A DNA stretch of 64,000 nucleotides, taken from Micromonospora wenchangensis (GTDB lineage: Bacteria; Actinomycetota; Actinomycetes; Mycobacteriales; Micromonosporaceae). This document shows, in pieces, positions 25,214 through 33,996 of the stretch (the stretch's first letter is position 1; every line of letters begins with the position of its first letter). The stretch covers positions 1 through 64,000 of the forward strand of contig NZ_MZMV01000028.1 of NCBI RefSeq assembly GCF_002210435.1. Direction: 5' to 3'. Under the pieces are notes generated by a model. The model ran no database searches. It had not been told where the DNA came from and was given only the letters and a program-made list of their open reading frames with translations. Position numbers and translations under genes: made by a program.

Positions 25214-26674
25214 ATGAGTGACCCGATGGACGTCCTGGCCCCCGAGCACCGGCGGCTACGGATCGGCGACTCCTGGCGGGACGCCGCGAGCGGCGCCACC
25301 TTCGCCGTCGAGGACCCCGCCACCGGCACGACCGTCGCCGAGGTGGCGGACGCCGGAGTCGCCGACGGGCTGGCCGCATTGGACGCGGCGAGCAGGGCGG
25401 CGGCGCAGTGGGCGGCGACCCCGCCACGGAAACGGTCGGAGCTGTTGACCGCGACGTACCGGGCCCTGACCGACCGGTCCGAGGAGGTCGCCCGGCTGAT
25501 CACCCTCGAAATGGGCAAGCCGCTGGCCGAGGCGCGGGCGGAGGTGGCCTACGGCGCCGAGTTCTTCAGGTGGTTCGCCGAGGAGGCGGTACGCGTCGAG
25601 GGGCGCTACAGCACCGCGCCCGCCGGGGGGTACCGCATCCTCACCGTGCCGAAGCCGGTCGGACCGTGCGTGTTCGTGACGCCCTGGAACTTTCCGTTGG
25701 CGATGGGCGCGCGCAAGATCGCCCCGGCGTTGGCGGCGGGCTGCACGACGGTCACCAAACCGGCGGCCCAGACGCCGCTGACCATGCTGCTGCTGGCCCG
25801 CATCATGGAGGAGGTCGGCGTCCCCGCGGGTGTGGTCAACGTGGTGACCACCAGACGTGCCGGTGAGGTGGTCTCGGCGCTGCTGGCCGACACCCGGACG
25901 CGGAAGGTGTCGTTCACCGGGTCGACCGAGGTAGGGCGGGTGCTGCTGCGCCAGGCGGCGGACAACGTGCTGCGTACCTCGATGGAGTTGGGCGGCAACG
26001 CGGCCCTGATCGTGTGCGCCGACGCCGACCTGGACGTCGCCCTGCGCGGTGCGCTGGTGGCCAAGATGCGCAACATCGGGGAGTCCTGCATCGCGGCCAA
26101 CCGGATCTACGTCGAGGAGCCGGTGCGCGAGGAGTTCACGAAGCGGTTCACCGAGCGGATGGGCGCGCTGGTGGTGGGCCGCGGCTTCGACGACGGCGTG
26201 GACGTCGGGGCGTTGATCGACGGGCCCTCGGTCGCCAAGCTCGACGACCTCGTCGCCGACGCGGTCGGTCGGGGTGCCCGGGTCCTGGTCGGCGGGGTAC
26301 GCCCGGACGGGCCGGGTCACTTCTACCCACCGACGGTCCTGGTCGACGTGCCCGACGACGCGCGGATGCTGCGGGAGGAGATCTTCGGCCCGGTGGCGCC
26401 GATCATCGGGTTCACGTCCGACGACGAGGTGATGGCGAAGGCCAACGACACCGAGCACGGGCTGGTCGGCTACGTCTTCACCCGTGACCTGCAGCGGGCG
26501 CTGCGGTTCGCCGAGGGGCTGCAGACCGGGATGATCGGCGTCAACCGGGGCCTGATCTCGGACCCGTCGGCCCCGTTCGGGGGCGTGAAGCAGTCCGGCA
26601 TCGGCAAGGAGGGGTCACACGAGGGCATCCTCGAGTACCTCGACGTCACCTACGCGGCGATCGACCTGCCGTGA
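25214..26674 (+). CDS. NAD(P) aldehyde dehydrogenase (succinate-semialdehyde type)
   Basis: 486 residues from the ATG at 25214, preceded by AGGAGG. Catalytic Cys292 in GESCIAANR, general base Glu258 in MELGGNAAL, the cofactor loop FTGSTEVGR and the substrate region PWNFPLAMGARKIAPAL are all present. GESC and the C-terminal GGVKQSGIGKEGSHEGI followed by LEYLDV are typical of the GabD-like succinate-semialdehyde dehydrogenase group. It would oxidise an aldehyde to an acid in the cytoplasm. It lies between the ABC operon and the alcohol dehydrogenase, 42 nt before the latter. Confidence 0.92.
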   Translation: MSDPMDVLAPEHRRLRIGDSWRDAASGATFAVEDPATGTTVAEVADAGVADGLAALDAASRAAAQWAATPPRKRSELLTATYRALTDRSEEVARLITLEMGKPLAEARAEVAYGAEFFRWFAEEAVRVEGRYSTAPAGGYRILTVPKPVGPCVFVTPWNFPLAMGARKIAPALAAGCTTVTKPAAQTPLTMLLLARIMEEVGVPAGVVNVVTTRRAGEVVSALLADTRTRKVSFTGSTEVGRVLLRQAADNVLRTSMELGGNAALIVCADADLDVALRGALVAKMRNIGESCIAANRIYVEEPVREEFTKRFTERMGALVVGRGFDDGVDVGALIDGPSVAKLDDLVADAVGRGARVLVGGVRPDGPGHFYPPTVLVDVPDDARMLREEIFGPVAPIIGFTSDDEVMAKANDTEHGLVGYVFTRDLQRALRFAEGLQTGMIGVNRGLISDPSAPFGGVKQSGIGKEGSHEGILEYLDVTYAAIDLP

Positions 26675-26716
26675 GCGTCCAGCACACCGTCGCCGCCGTT
26701 CCGGAGAGGCACCGCC

Positions 26717-27925
26717 ATGCTTGAGACCGTCCGTGGACCACGCCAGCTGATCGTCGGCGAAGGGGTCGCGCAGAACATCCCCCGGGTGGTGGCCGAGAAC
26801 GGCTCCCGGGTCCTCGTCGTGACCGACCGGACCCTGCTGGGGCAGCCGGGCGTAGCCGGGATCGTGGCCGCGGTGCGGGAGCAGGTCGGGGTCGTCGAGG
26901 TGTTCTCCGACGCGACTCCCGACGTGCCCCTCGCCGACGTCGACCGGGCCGTCGCGGCCGCCGCCGCGGTGGACGCCGACGTGATCCTCGCCGTCGGGGG
27001 CGGCACGGTGATCGACCTCGCCAAGATCGTCGGCGTCATCCGGTGTCACGGGGGGACGCCGCGCGACTTCTACGGCGAGTCGCGGGTGCCGGGGCCGACG
27101 ATTCCGCTCGTCGCGGTCCCGACGACGTCGGGCACCGGCTCCGAACTGACCCCCGTCTCGGTGCTGACCGACCCGGACCGGGAGCTGAAGGTGGGGGTGT
27201 CCAGCGTCCACATCGTGCCCGACTTCGCCATCGTCGACCCCGAACTCACCTACTCCTGCCCGGCCACCGTCACCGCCCACTCCGGCATCGACGCGTTCTG
27301 TCACGCGGTGGAGAGCTACACCGCGCGCCCCCGGCCGCACGGGCCGCGTGACCCGGTGGAGCAGGTGTTCCTCGGCCGCAACCAGGTCACCGACCACTAC
27401 GCGCTGCTGGCGGCGGAGCGGATCGCCCGTAGCCTGCGTCGGGCCGTGCGGGACGGCGGTGACACCGACGCGCGGGCGGACATGTCCTACGGTTCGGTGC
27501 TCGCCGGGCTCGCCTTCTCCCACGCGGGCAACGCGGCCCCGCACGCCCTGCAGTACCCCATCGGCGCGGCCACGCACACGCCGCACGGCCTGGGCGTCGG
27601 GCTGCTGCTGCCGTACGCGCTGCGCGCGGCCCGCGACGCCGTCGGTGACCGGTTGGCGACCCTCGCCGGGGTGTGCGGGCTCGACGTGGCCGACGCCTCG
27701 CCGGCCGAGGCCGTCGAGGTGTTCCTCGACTGGCTCGACGGGCTCCTCGCCGACATCGGTATCCCGCCCACCCTGGCGGACATCGGGGTGGCCCGCGCCG
27801 ACCTTCCCCGCTTCGCGGAGCTGGCCGCCGGTGTCACCCGCCTGATCCAGAACCATCCGGGGCCGACCGACACCACCAGCCTGACCGCGATCCTCGAAGC
27901 GGCCTGGGCCGGGGACCGGACCTGA
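26717..27925 (+). CDS. Iron-type alcohol dehydrogenase
   Basis: 402 residues, with GGAGAGG upstream of the ATG. The nucleotide loop GGGTVIDLAK, the TTSGTGSE motif and the metal ligands in HSGIDAFCHAVE and PHGLGVG mark the group III, metal-dependent alcohol dehydrogenases. The insert near HGPRDPVEQVFLGRNQ and the PTTSGTGSELTPVSVLTD stretch resemble the hydroxyacid-oxoacid/4-hydroxybutyrate dehydrogenase branch, but glycerol or propanediol dehydrogenases share much of this. With the upstream aldehyde dehydrogenase it would turn an alcohol to aldehyde to acid. A long terminator hairpin follows. Confidence 0.9.
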   Translation: MLETVRGPRQLIVGEGVAQNIPRVVAENGSRVLVVTDRTLLGQPGVAGIVAAVREQVGVVEVFSDATPDVPLADVDRAVAAAAAVDADVILAVGGGTVIDLAKIVGVIRCHGGTPRDFYGESRVPGPTIPLVAVPTTSGTGSELTPVSVLTDPDRELKVGVSSVHIVPDFAIVDPELTYSCPATVTAHSGIDAFCHAVESYTARPRPHGPRDPVEQVFLGRNQVTDHYALLAAERIARSLRRAVRDGGDTDARADMSYGSVLAGLAFSHAGNAAPHALQYPIGAATHTPHGLGVGLLLPYALRAARDAVGDRLATLAGVCGLDVADASPAEAVEVFLDWLDGLLADIGIPPTLADIGVARADLPRFAELAAGVTRLIQNHPGPTDTTSLTAILEAAWAGDRT

Positions 27926-27927
27926 CG

Positions 27928-27977
27928 GGCCCGGCCGCCGTGCGCCGGGTTCGGGGTCGGCGCACGGTGGCCGGGTC
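27928..27977. terminator. Long convergent terminator
   Basis: A stem of about 20 bp with G-T pairs at two places (GGCCCGGCC then GCCGTGCGCCG on the left) and a 10-nt loop, between the convergent dehydrogenase and isomerase-like genes. Confidence 0.75.
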
Positions 27978-27986
27978 CGTCGGCTC

Positions 27987-28763
27987 CTAGTCCTCCGGCT
28001 CCCAGGCGATCAGCTGCTCGAAGACGCGCCGGTCGCCGTCGACCCGCAGCGAGTCCATGGTCACGCGGCCATAGCAGAACATGACCAGTTCGTGGGCGGT
28101 GCCCCAGGCGGCGGCGTAGGCCAGCTCCGGGTCCTCGACGGCCGCCTGGGCGGGCAGGCGGGCGGCTCGGGCGCCGGCGGCGGAGAACCGGATGCGCCAG
28201 GAGCGGCCCTCGGTGGCGTGGTAGTGGATGACCGCGGGGGCGTGCGGCCACGCGGCAGTCGTCGCGACGCAGGTGGTCAGGAACTCGTCGACACCGTCGA
28301 GGGCTACCTCGCCCGGCAGCGGCTGTGGGGCGCCCACCGCGACCTGGGCGTCGTAGGTGTGCACGGCGACCTGCTGGAGCTGGTGCCGGGCGACGGCGCC
28401 CGTCGTCTGTGGTGCCTGCGACGAGCCCCACCACGTCCAGCAGCCCCGGTCCGGGCCGGCCTGCCGCAGCGCGTCGCGCAACTCCCCCGTCGACGCGGTG
28501 AACCACGCCAGCAGGGCCTCGCGGTCGCGGGGCACCTCCGGGGTGGGCGTCGCCGGCGGAGCGTCGACGGGCCCCGCGGCCACGATGGCCGCCCACCTGC
28601 GACGTCCCTCGCCCAGATGCTGCACCAGGTCGAACAGTGTCCACTCGGGGCAGGTCGGCACCGGCACGTCGAGGTCGGGCGCGGCGGCGACCGCCGCCCG
28701 GAAGGCGTCCGACCGGTCGTCCATCAGTCGCAACAGGTCGGCGAACTCCAGAGTCTCTTCCAC
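27987..28763 (-). CDS. Mycothiol-dependent maleylpyruvate isomerase-family protein
   Basis: 258 residues from a GTG. The N-terminal DinB-like four-helix part carries CPEWTLFDLVQHLGEGRRRW, the metal-site motif of the MDMPI family. HQLQQVAVHTYDAQ contributes the other His residues. The C-terminal part matches the small alpha/beta domain often fused to it. Family members use mycothiol, the actinobacterial thiol, for isomerisation or transfer. The true substrate is unknown; many members are simply annotated by family. It stands alone between two terminators. Confidence 0.85.
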   Translation of the reverse strand: MEETLEFADLLRLMDDRSDAFRAAVAAAPDLDVPVPTCPEWTLFDLVQHLGEGRRRWAAIVAAGPVDAPPATPTPEVPRDREALLAWFTASTGELRDALRQAGPDRGCWTWWGSSQAPQTTGAVARHQLQQVAVHTYDAQVAVGAPQPLPGEVALDGVDEFLTTCVATTAAWPHAPAVIHYHATEGRSWRIRFSAAGARAARLPAQAAVEDPELAYAAAWGTAHELVMFCYGRVTMDSLRVDGDRRVFEQLIAWEPED

Positions 28764-29131
28764 CGCCGCTTTGTACTACCCCCGTCCGACGAGCGACAGC
28801 GGATTTCCGCGCCCCGGCGGTGGGCGGACGTGAAAACCCGTTGCCGCCGCCGGACGGGGTGACCATGCTGGCGCGCATGGGTCAGTGACCAGTGGCGTAC
28901 GTGCGCGACGACGACGGGTTGGAGTCACCTCCCCGTCCCGTACCGCCATGCCACCCGAAGCCCGCGCCGGTCACCGGTGCGGGCTTCCTTCACGCGACGT
29001 GATCTGCGACGTCGCGCCAGCCGGCCGGCTCCCCGCCGGGACGCCGGCTGCCCGTCACCGGACCCGGGACGCCCCGGCGCGCCGTCGCGCTGCCGGTCGC
29101 CTCCCGCCGAGACCCTGGAATCGCCGAAGCC
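28764..29131. other. Intergenic stretch with orphan hairpin
   Basis: About 370 bp with no supported gene. It contains a 7-codon frame and a 35-codon GTG frame (near 28894-29001) that runs through the 28957 hairpin; neither has a family match or a strong ribosome-binding site. Confidence 0.4.
28957..28987 (+). terminator. Orphan terminator-like hairpin
   Basis: GAAGCCCGCGCCGGT, C, then ACCGGTGCGGGCTTC folds into a 15-bp stem with one G-T pair, followed by CTTC. No coding gene on the plus strand ends before it, so it may end a small RNA or leader transcript. Confidence 0.5.
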
Positions 29132-29773
29132 ATGAACAGTCCCCGTCATGTCCCCGTGCCGACCGACGGCCGTCCGAACGACATCGACCGTAAAGCGCTC
29201 TGGGTGGTCAGCGAGCGCGCCCTGCCCACCATCGTCAGGTCCTGTGTGTCGTGCCGGTCCACCCGGCACCGTCCCACCGGCAGGATCCGGGTCAACGCCA
29301 ACCACAAGCTGCTCGACGTGTGGCTGCTGATCTGCTGCGAGCTGTGCGGCCGCACCTCGAAGATCCCCGTCCACGAGCGCATCGCCGTGCGGGCGCTGGA
29401 CAGGGAGCGGCTCGTGATGTTCGAGAACAACGATCCGGCCGTGGTGCGGCAGTTGACCATGGACGCGACGCTCGCCCACCGGGCCGGCCACCAGCTCGAC
29501 TGGGCCGGCACCTGGCGGCTGGACACCGACCTGCCGTTCTACGACCTCCAGCGCGCGGACGCCCCGCCGCTCGAGGTCATCGTCCGGTTCGAGCTGCCGG
29601 CACCCGTCCGGGTCGAGAGGTTGCTGACCGCCGGGTTCGGTCTGGGCCGGCCCGCTCTGCGGGGCATGGTCGATTCCGGCCGCATCCGCCTGCCCCTGCC
29701 CGTCACCGCCAGGGCCAGCAGGGACTTCCGCTTCCTGGTCGTCGCTGCACCGCTGCCGGCCGAGCGGGCCTGA
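29132..29773 (+). CDS. DUF1062 family protein
   Basis: 213 residues. RVNANHKLLDVWLLICCELCGRTSK, split here as the family's hallmark 'vNANhKlLDvWLL..C..C', together with CVSCRS earlier gives two Cys pairs that could bind one zinc. The first 30 residues are poorly conserved-looking, and an internal start is possible because the ATG at 29132 has no strong ribosome-binding site. The family is widespread and uncharacterised; the second half (LAHRAGHQLDWAGTWRLD) suggests an S4-like or nucleic-acid-related tail only weakly. It is followed at once by a perfect terminator. Confidence 0.8.
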   Translation: MNSPRHVPVPTDGRPNDIDRKALWVVSERALPTIVRSCVSCRSTRHRPTGRIRVNANHKLLDVWLLICCELCGRTSKIPVHERIAVRALDRERLVMFENNDPAVVRQLTMDATLAHRAGHQLDWAGTWRLDTDLPFYDLQRADAPPLEVIVRFELPAPVRVERLLTAGFGLGRPALRGMVDSGRIRLPLPVTARASRDFRFLVVAAPLPAERA

Positions 29774-29777
29774 GGTG

Positions 29778-29812
29778 CCGCCCCACGGCACGGGTCAGGT
29801 GCCGTGGGGCGG
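29778..29812 (+). terminator. Terminator after DUF1062 gene
   Basis: Perfect 14-bp stem, CCGCCCCACGGCAC / GTGCCGTGGGGCGG, with a 7-nt loop, 5 nt after the stop. Confidence 0.8.
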
Positions 29813-29982
29813 TCCGGGCGGTACTGTCCGCCAGCGGTCGCGGCCGGTGGGGCGTCTGCGCGGGCGGATGACCGGGCACTCCCTAAAGCGTCCTAGGAGA
29901 CATCGTGCCCCCTCGGCGCCGGGCTGCGGGCCGCCGACCGGCTGCGGTTCCACGGGTGGCGGTTACGGTAGATAATGGAACG

Positions 29983-30438
29983 ATGACCCGTCGTAGCAGG
30001 AAGGTCGCCGGGTGGACGGCCGGTGTGGTCTGCTCGCTGGGCCTGGTCGGCCTCGGCGTGGCGTTCGCCCACGTGGGCGTGACGGAGGCCGACAAGTGGG
30101 CCAGCACGCTCGGGATCTTCGCCACCGTGCTGGGGCTGGCGCTGACCGCCTACACTGCGGCAGCGACCCGCAGGTCCGCGTCGCACGCCGGTCCGGTCGA
30201 TCGGGTCGACAACACGATCGAGGGCGGCGAGTTCGCCCAGTCGGTCGTCCAGGCCCGTGACCTGACGGCCGGCGGCCCGCCCTCCCCCGCGTCCCCGCCG
30301 GCCGTCGCCGGTCGGGTGACCAACACGATCACGACCGGCAGGTTCCACGGTCCGGTCGTCCAGGCCCGTGACATCGTCCGGCAGCCGCACGACCCGCCGG
30401 TCCACGACGACGGGGCCGACCCGTCCCCGGGGCGATGA
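29983..30438 (+). CDS. Small membrane protein with NTI...VVQARD motifs
   Basis: 151 residues from the ATG at 29983 (ATGGAACG just upstream; a longer frame from 29905 is possible). Two membrane helices are clear: AGVVCSLGLVGLGVAFAHVGV and ASTLGIFATVLGLALTAYTA, each about 20 residues. The cytoplasmic tail contains the unit RVDNTIEGGEFAQSVVQARD and again RVTNTITTGRFHGPVVQARD. A third, looser copy (SNTITGGVFLNAVVQGH) lies at the start of the next protein. Shared motifs and a 1-nt gap between the genes argue that the two proteins interact through this strip-like element and form one system. Confidence 0.75.
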   Translation: MTRRSRKVAGWTAGVVCSLGLVGLGVAFAHVGVTEADKWASTLGIFATVLGLALTAYTAAATRRSASHAGPVDRVDNTIEGGEFAQSVVQARDLTAGGPPSPASPPAVAGRVTNTITTGRFHGPVVQARDIVRQPHDPPVHDDGADPSPGR

Positions 30439-30439
30439 C

Positions 30440-33307
30440 GTGAAGGGCGACGGGTTCGGACGACGACTCTTCGGCCGGCGGACGGAGGGGACGACCTCGA
30501 ACACGATCACGGGCGGGGTGTTCCTCAACGCGGTGGTCCAGGGGCACGCCGTCACCGTGACCCTGCCTCCGCAGGTCACCCCCGCCGGGTTACCCCGGGC
30601 CACGACGTCCTTCACCGGTCGGGAAACCGAGGTCGAGCTGCTGCTCAAGGAGCTGGCACCCGGCGCGGGCAGCGGAGCGGGACCGGTCTCGGCGGTGGCC
30701 GGACTGGCCGGTGTCGGCAAGACCGAACTGGTCGTGCAGGCCGCCACCCGGGCCCAGCGCCGGCCGGGGTGGTTCCCCGGCGGAGTGCTGTTCGTGGACA
30801 TGTTCGGCTACGACCCGCAACGACGCCTGTCGCCCGGCGCGGCACTGCTCGGCCTGTTGCAGGTACTGGGTCTGCCCGGTGAGTACATCCCGGCGGGCGA
30901 GCAGGACCGTGCCGCGCTGTTCCGCAGCGTGCTGGCCGCCTACGCCGCACAGGACCGGCGGCTGCTCCTGGTGATCGACAACGCAGCGACCGTCGCCCAG
31001 GTGACGCCGCTGCTGCCGAGCGACGACAGCACCGCCACGCTGATCACCTCCCGACACACCCTGGCGGTCGGGGCCCGGCTGCACGACCTGGACGTGCTGG
31101 ACGTCGAGACGTCCGTGCGGCTCCTGGCCGACCAGTTGCAACAGCTACGCGGCCCGGCCGACACGAGGGGACACGACGAGCCGCAGGCCGCCGCCGAGAT
31201 CGCCGAGCTGTGCGCGGGCCTGCCGCTGGCGCTGCACATCGCCGCCGGCCTGCTGGCCGACACCGGCACCCGTACGCTGGCCTCCCTCGCGGAGGCGTTG
31301 CGCGCCGCGCACACCCGGCTGGACCGGCTGAGCCGGGAGGACCGTGCGGTGCGTGCCGCGTTCGACCTGTCCTACCGGCAACTCAGCCCCGTCCAGGCCC
31401 GTCTGTTCCGGCTGCTGTCGGTCAATCCCGGGCCGGACGCCGGGACGGATGCCGCCGCGTGCCTGGTCGACACCGACGCGCACCGGGCCGAAACGCTGCT
31501 GGCGGACCTGGCCCGGGCCCATCTTGTCGAGCCCGGCCCCGGTTGGGGGCGATGGCGGATGCACGATCTGGTCCGCCTGTACGCCGAGGAGCAGTCGGAC
31601 GCGACGACCGAAGCCGATGCCCGGGATGCCGCCCGTGCCCGGCTGTTCACCTACTATGTCGCGGCCACCGCCGCTGCCAGTGCCCATCTGCAGCCGCCGT
31701 CGGTCGCCGCCGCGCTGACCGGGCGCTCCGTTCCGGCGGAGGAGTTGGCCCGGATCGAGACCACCTACGGGGCGGCCGGGCAGATGCAACCGCCCCCGGT
31801 CGTTGCCACCTTTTCCACCCGGGAGCAGGCGCTGGCCTGGTTGGAGACCGAACGACCCAATCTGGTCGCCGTCTGTACGACCGCGGGCGTCCACGGGCAC
31901 CGCACGGCCAGCATCGGGTTGGCATCCCTCCTGCACATATTCCTGTCGTTCCGTCGGCACCTGTCCGAGCTGATCACCGTCACCGACAGCTTCCGGGCTA
32001 TCTGCCGGCAGGCCGGGGACCGGCACGGCGAAGGAATGGCGCTGAGCAACCTGGGCGTGGCCCTCAACGAGGCAGGCCGGTCAGACGAGGCGGTCACCGC
32101 CCACACCCAGGCGGTCGAACTCATCGGGGAGACCGGTGACCGGCACGACGTGGGCATGGCGCTGAACAATCTCGGCCTGGCCCTGCGGGCGGTGGGGCGG
32201 TTCGACGAGGCGATCACCGCCCACACCCGGGCGTTGGACATCTACCGTGAGATCGACGCCCGGCACAGCGAAGGCCTGGCGCTGAACAACCTCGGCCAGG
32301 TGCTGCGGGCGCTGGGACGGTTCGACGAGGCGATCACCGCCCACACCCGGGCCGCCGAGATCTGCCGCGAGACCGGGGACCGGCAGGGGGATGGTCTCGC
32401 CCTGGACAACCTCGGCGCGGACCTACAGGAGGTGCGGCAGCACGAGCAGGCCGTCGCGGTGCACGCCCGAGCCGCGGACATCTTCCGCGAGCTCGACGAC
32501 CGGCGTCACGAAGCCGAGGCACGGCACCATCTGGGCTCGGCGCTGCGGGAGGTGGGGCGGTTCGACGAGGCCGCAGCCGCACACACCCGGGCCGTCGAGC
32601 TCTTCGGGGACGGCGGTGACCGCAGCGACGAGGGCATGGCGTTGACCGGCCTCGGCCTGGCCCTGCGGAGAAACGGGCGGTATGCCGAAGCGGCGGTCGC
32701 CCACACCAGGGCGGCTGAGGTGTACCGCGAGATCGGCGACCGGCGCAATGAGGGCATCGCGCTGAGCAACCTCGGTGTGGCGCTGCAGGAGGCAGAGCGG
32801 TTCGACGAGGCAACCGAAGCCTACGAACAGGCGATGCAGGCGTACCGCGAGGCCGGTGACCGGCAGGGTGAGGGCGTCGCCGCGAACAACCTCGGCAACA
32901 ACCTGCGGGCGGCGCAGCGGTCGGCGGACGCGGCCGTCGCCCATCGCCGGGCCGCCGACATCTTCCGGGCGGTCGGCGACCGGTACCGCGAAGGCAAGGC
33001 GCTGATCGGCCTCTGCCTGGCCCTGCTCGACACGGGGCAGGACCACGAGGTGCGACGCCACTATGAACGCGCGGTCGGGGCGTTCGCCGGCGTCGACGAA
33101 CACGAGAGCGCGGCGTTGGTGCAGCGGTGGCTCGTCAGCCTTCACCCGGGGGCGATCCCGCCCGGGATCTTTCCGCCGGAGTTCCACCAGGCGGCGTTCG
33201 TCGTCCTGCTGGGGCTCGCGCTCGCCGAGGCCAGGTCGGGTAGGCCGTCGTCGTGGGGCGGTCGCCGAGTTCTCCGGGACCGGTCGGACGGCAGTTCGAC
33301 GCCGTAG
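30440..33307 (+). CDS. STAND ATPase: NB-ARC plus nine TPR repeats
   Basis: 955 residues from a GTG 1 nt after the previous stop. Residues about 20-40 carry the NTI...VVQ motif shared with the membrane partner. An NB-ARC module follows, with P-loop GLAGVGKTELV, Walker B-like RRLLLVIDN, sensor TLITSRH and GLPLALHIAAG, then a winged-helix part with MHDLVRLYAEE. The C-terminal third has nine tandem 40-residue TPR units of the form GDRxxEGxALxNLGxALRxxGRFDEA (120-bp DNA repeats, about 32016-33095). STAND proteins are ligand-triggered switches: the TPR array senses and the NTPase oligomerises. No effector enzyme domain is visible; the membrane partner may be the output. A defence or signalling role is inference. 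Confidence 0.9.
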   Translation: MKGDGFGRRLFGRRTEGTTSNTITGGVFLNAVVQGHAVTVTLPPQVTPAGLPRATTSFTGRETEVELLLKELAPGAGSGAGPVSAVAGLAGVGKTELVVQAATRAQRRPGWFPGGVLFVDMFGYDPQRRLSPGAALLGLLQVLGLPGEYIPAGEQDRAALFRSVLAAYAAQDRRLLLVIDNAATVAQVTPLLPSDDSTATLITSRHTLAVGARLHDLDVLDVETSVRLLADQLQQLRGPADTRGHDEPQAAAEIAELCAGLPLALHIAAGLLADTGTRTLASLAEALRAAHTRLDRLSREDRAVRAAFDLSYRQLSPVQARLFRLLSVNPGPDAGTDAAACLVDTDAHRAETLLADLARAHLVEPGPGWGRWRMHDLVRLYAEEQSDATTEADARDAARARLFTYYVAATAAASAHLQPPSVAAALTGRSVPAEELARIETTYGAAGQMQPPPVVATFSTREQALAWLETERPNLVAVCTTAGVHGHRTASIGLASLLHIFLSFRRHLSELITVTDSFRAICRQAGDRHGEGMALSNLGVALNEAGRSDEAVTAHTQAVELIGETGDRHDVGMALNNLGLALRAVGRFDEAITAHTRALDIYREIDARHSEGLALNNLGQVLRALGRFDEAITAHTRAAEICRETGDRQGDGLALDNLGADLQEVRQHEQAVAVHARAADIFRELDDRRHEAEARHHLGSALREVGRFDEAAAAHTRAVELFGDGGDRSDEGMALTGLGLALRRNGRYAEAAVAHTRAAEVYREIGDRRNEGIALSNLGVALQEAERFDEATEAYEQAMQAYREAGDRQGEGVAANNLGNNLRAAQRSADAAVAHRRAADIFRAVGDRYREGKALIGLCLALLDTGQDHEVRRHYERAVGAFAGVDEHESAALVQRWLVSLHPGAIPPGIFPPEFHQAAFVVLLGLALAEARSGRPSSWGGRRVLRDRSDGSSTP

Positions 33308-33428
33308 CTCCGCCGGCACCGGTTCCTGCCCGCTGCGGCCGTCGCTGCTGGTCGCATGCCTTACTGGGGCCGAGGGATCTCGCTGCCGCCCGATCCGCGC
33401 TGCCCGGCTGCCGGAAAGGGCTTGTCGT

Positions 33429-33992
33429 TCACTGTCCGAGGGGGCGGTAGCGCAGGTGTACGACGCCGTTTCCGAATCGGCGCTCCTCGAGGAGTTCGAG
33501 CTCGGCGCGTAGGCCGGTGGGCAGCCCTGGTTTACCCCCACCGACGACGACGGGCAGGATGAACAGTTGGCACTCGTCGAGCAGTCCGGCGTCGAATGCC
33601 TGTGCCGCGAGGTTGGCGCCTCCGATCATCAGGTCGCTGCTGGCTGTGGCCTTCAACCTGCGGACGGCCGAGGGGTCGAAACGGCGTTCGATCCGGGTGT
33701 CAGCAGTGGAGACGTCGGTCAGGGTGGTGGAGTAGACGATCTTGCTCGCCCTCTGCCAGGCGCTGGCGAAGTCGGCCATGAGGTCCGACTTCGCGGCCAG
33801 AGCGGGGTCGGTCTCCCAGACGGCCATCGCCTCGTACAGGCGTCGCCCGTAGAGGAACGTGCCCACAGGCCGCAGGCGTTCGGTGTGGAACGCGAACACC
33901 TCGTCGTCGATGGGGAGCCAGGCGAAGGTGCCGTGTTCGTCCTCCATGTAGCCGTCGAGCGAGACGTTGTTCATGTAGATCAGCTTTGCCAT
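33429..33992 (-). CDS. Dihydrofolate reductase-like (RibD C-terminal) protein
   Basis: 187 residues with AGGTAGGGGC before the ATG. KLIYMNNVSLDGYMED, GTFLYGRRLYEAM and SDLMIGGANLAAQAFDAGLLDE followed by CQLFILPVVVGGG are the hallmarks of the RibD-C/DHFR-like family. Such proteins bind NADPH; single-domain forms are common in actinomycetes and rarely assigned. It follows the SRPBCC gene by 4 nt and so belongs to the ArsR-led operon. Confidence 0.88.
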   Translation of the reverse strand: MAKLIYMNNVSLDGYMEDEHGTFAWLPIDDEVFAFHTERLRPVGTFLYGRRLYEAMAVWETDPALAAKSDLMADFASAWQRASKIVYSTTLTDVSTADTRIERRFDPSAVRRLKATASSDLMIGGANLAAQAFDAGLLDECQLFILPVVVGGGKPGLPTGLRAELELLEERRFGNGVVHLRYRPLGQ

Positions 33993-33996
33993 GCCC

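Noticed and set aside
28864-28887. 7-codon ORF MLARMGQ as a leader peptide
   Set aside because: Too short to judge and with no matching attenuator structure directly after it.
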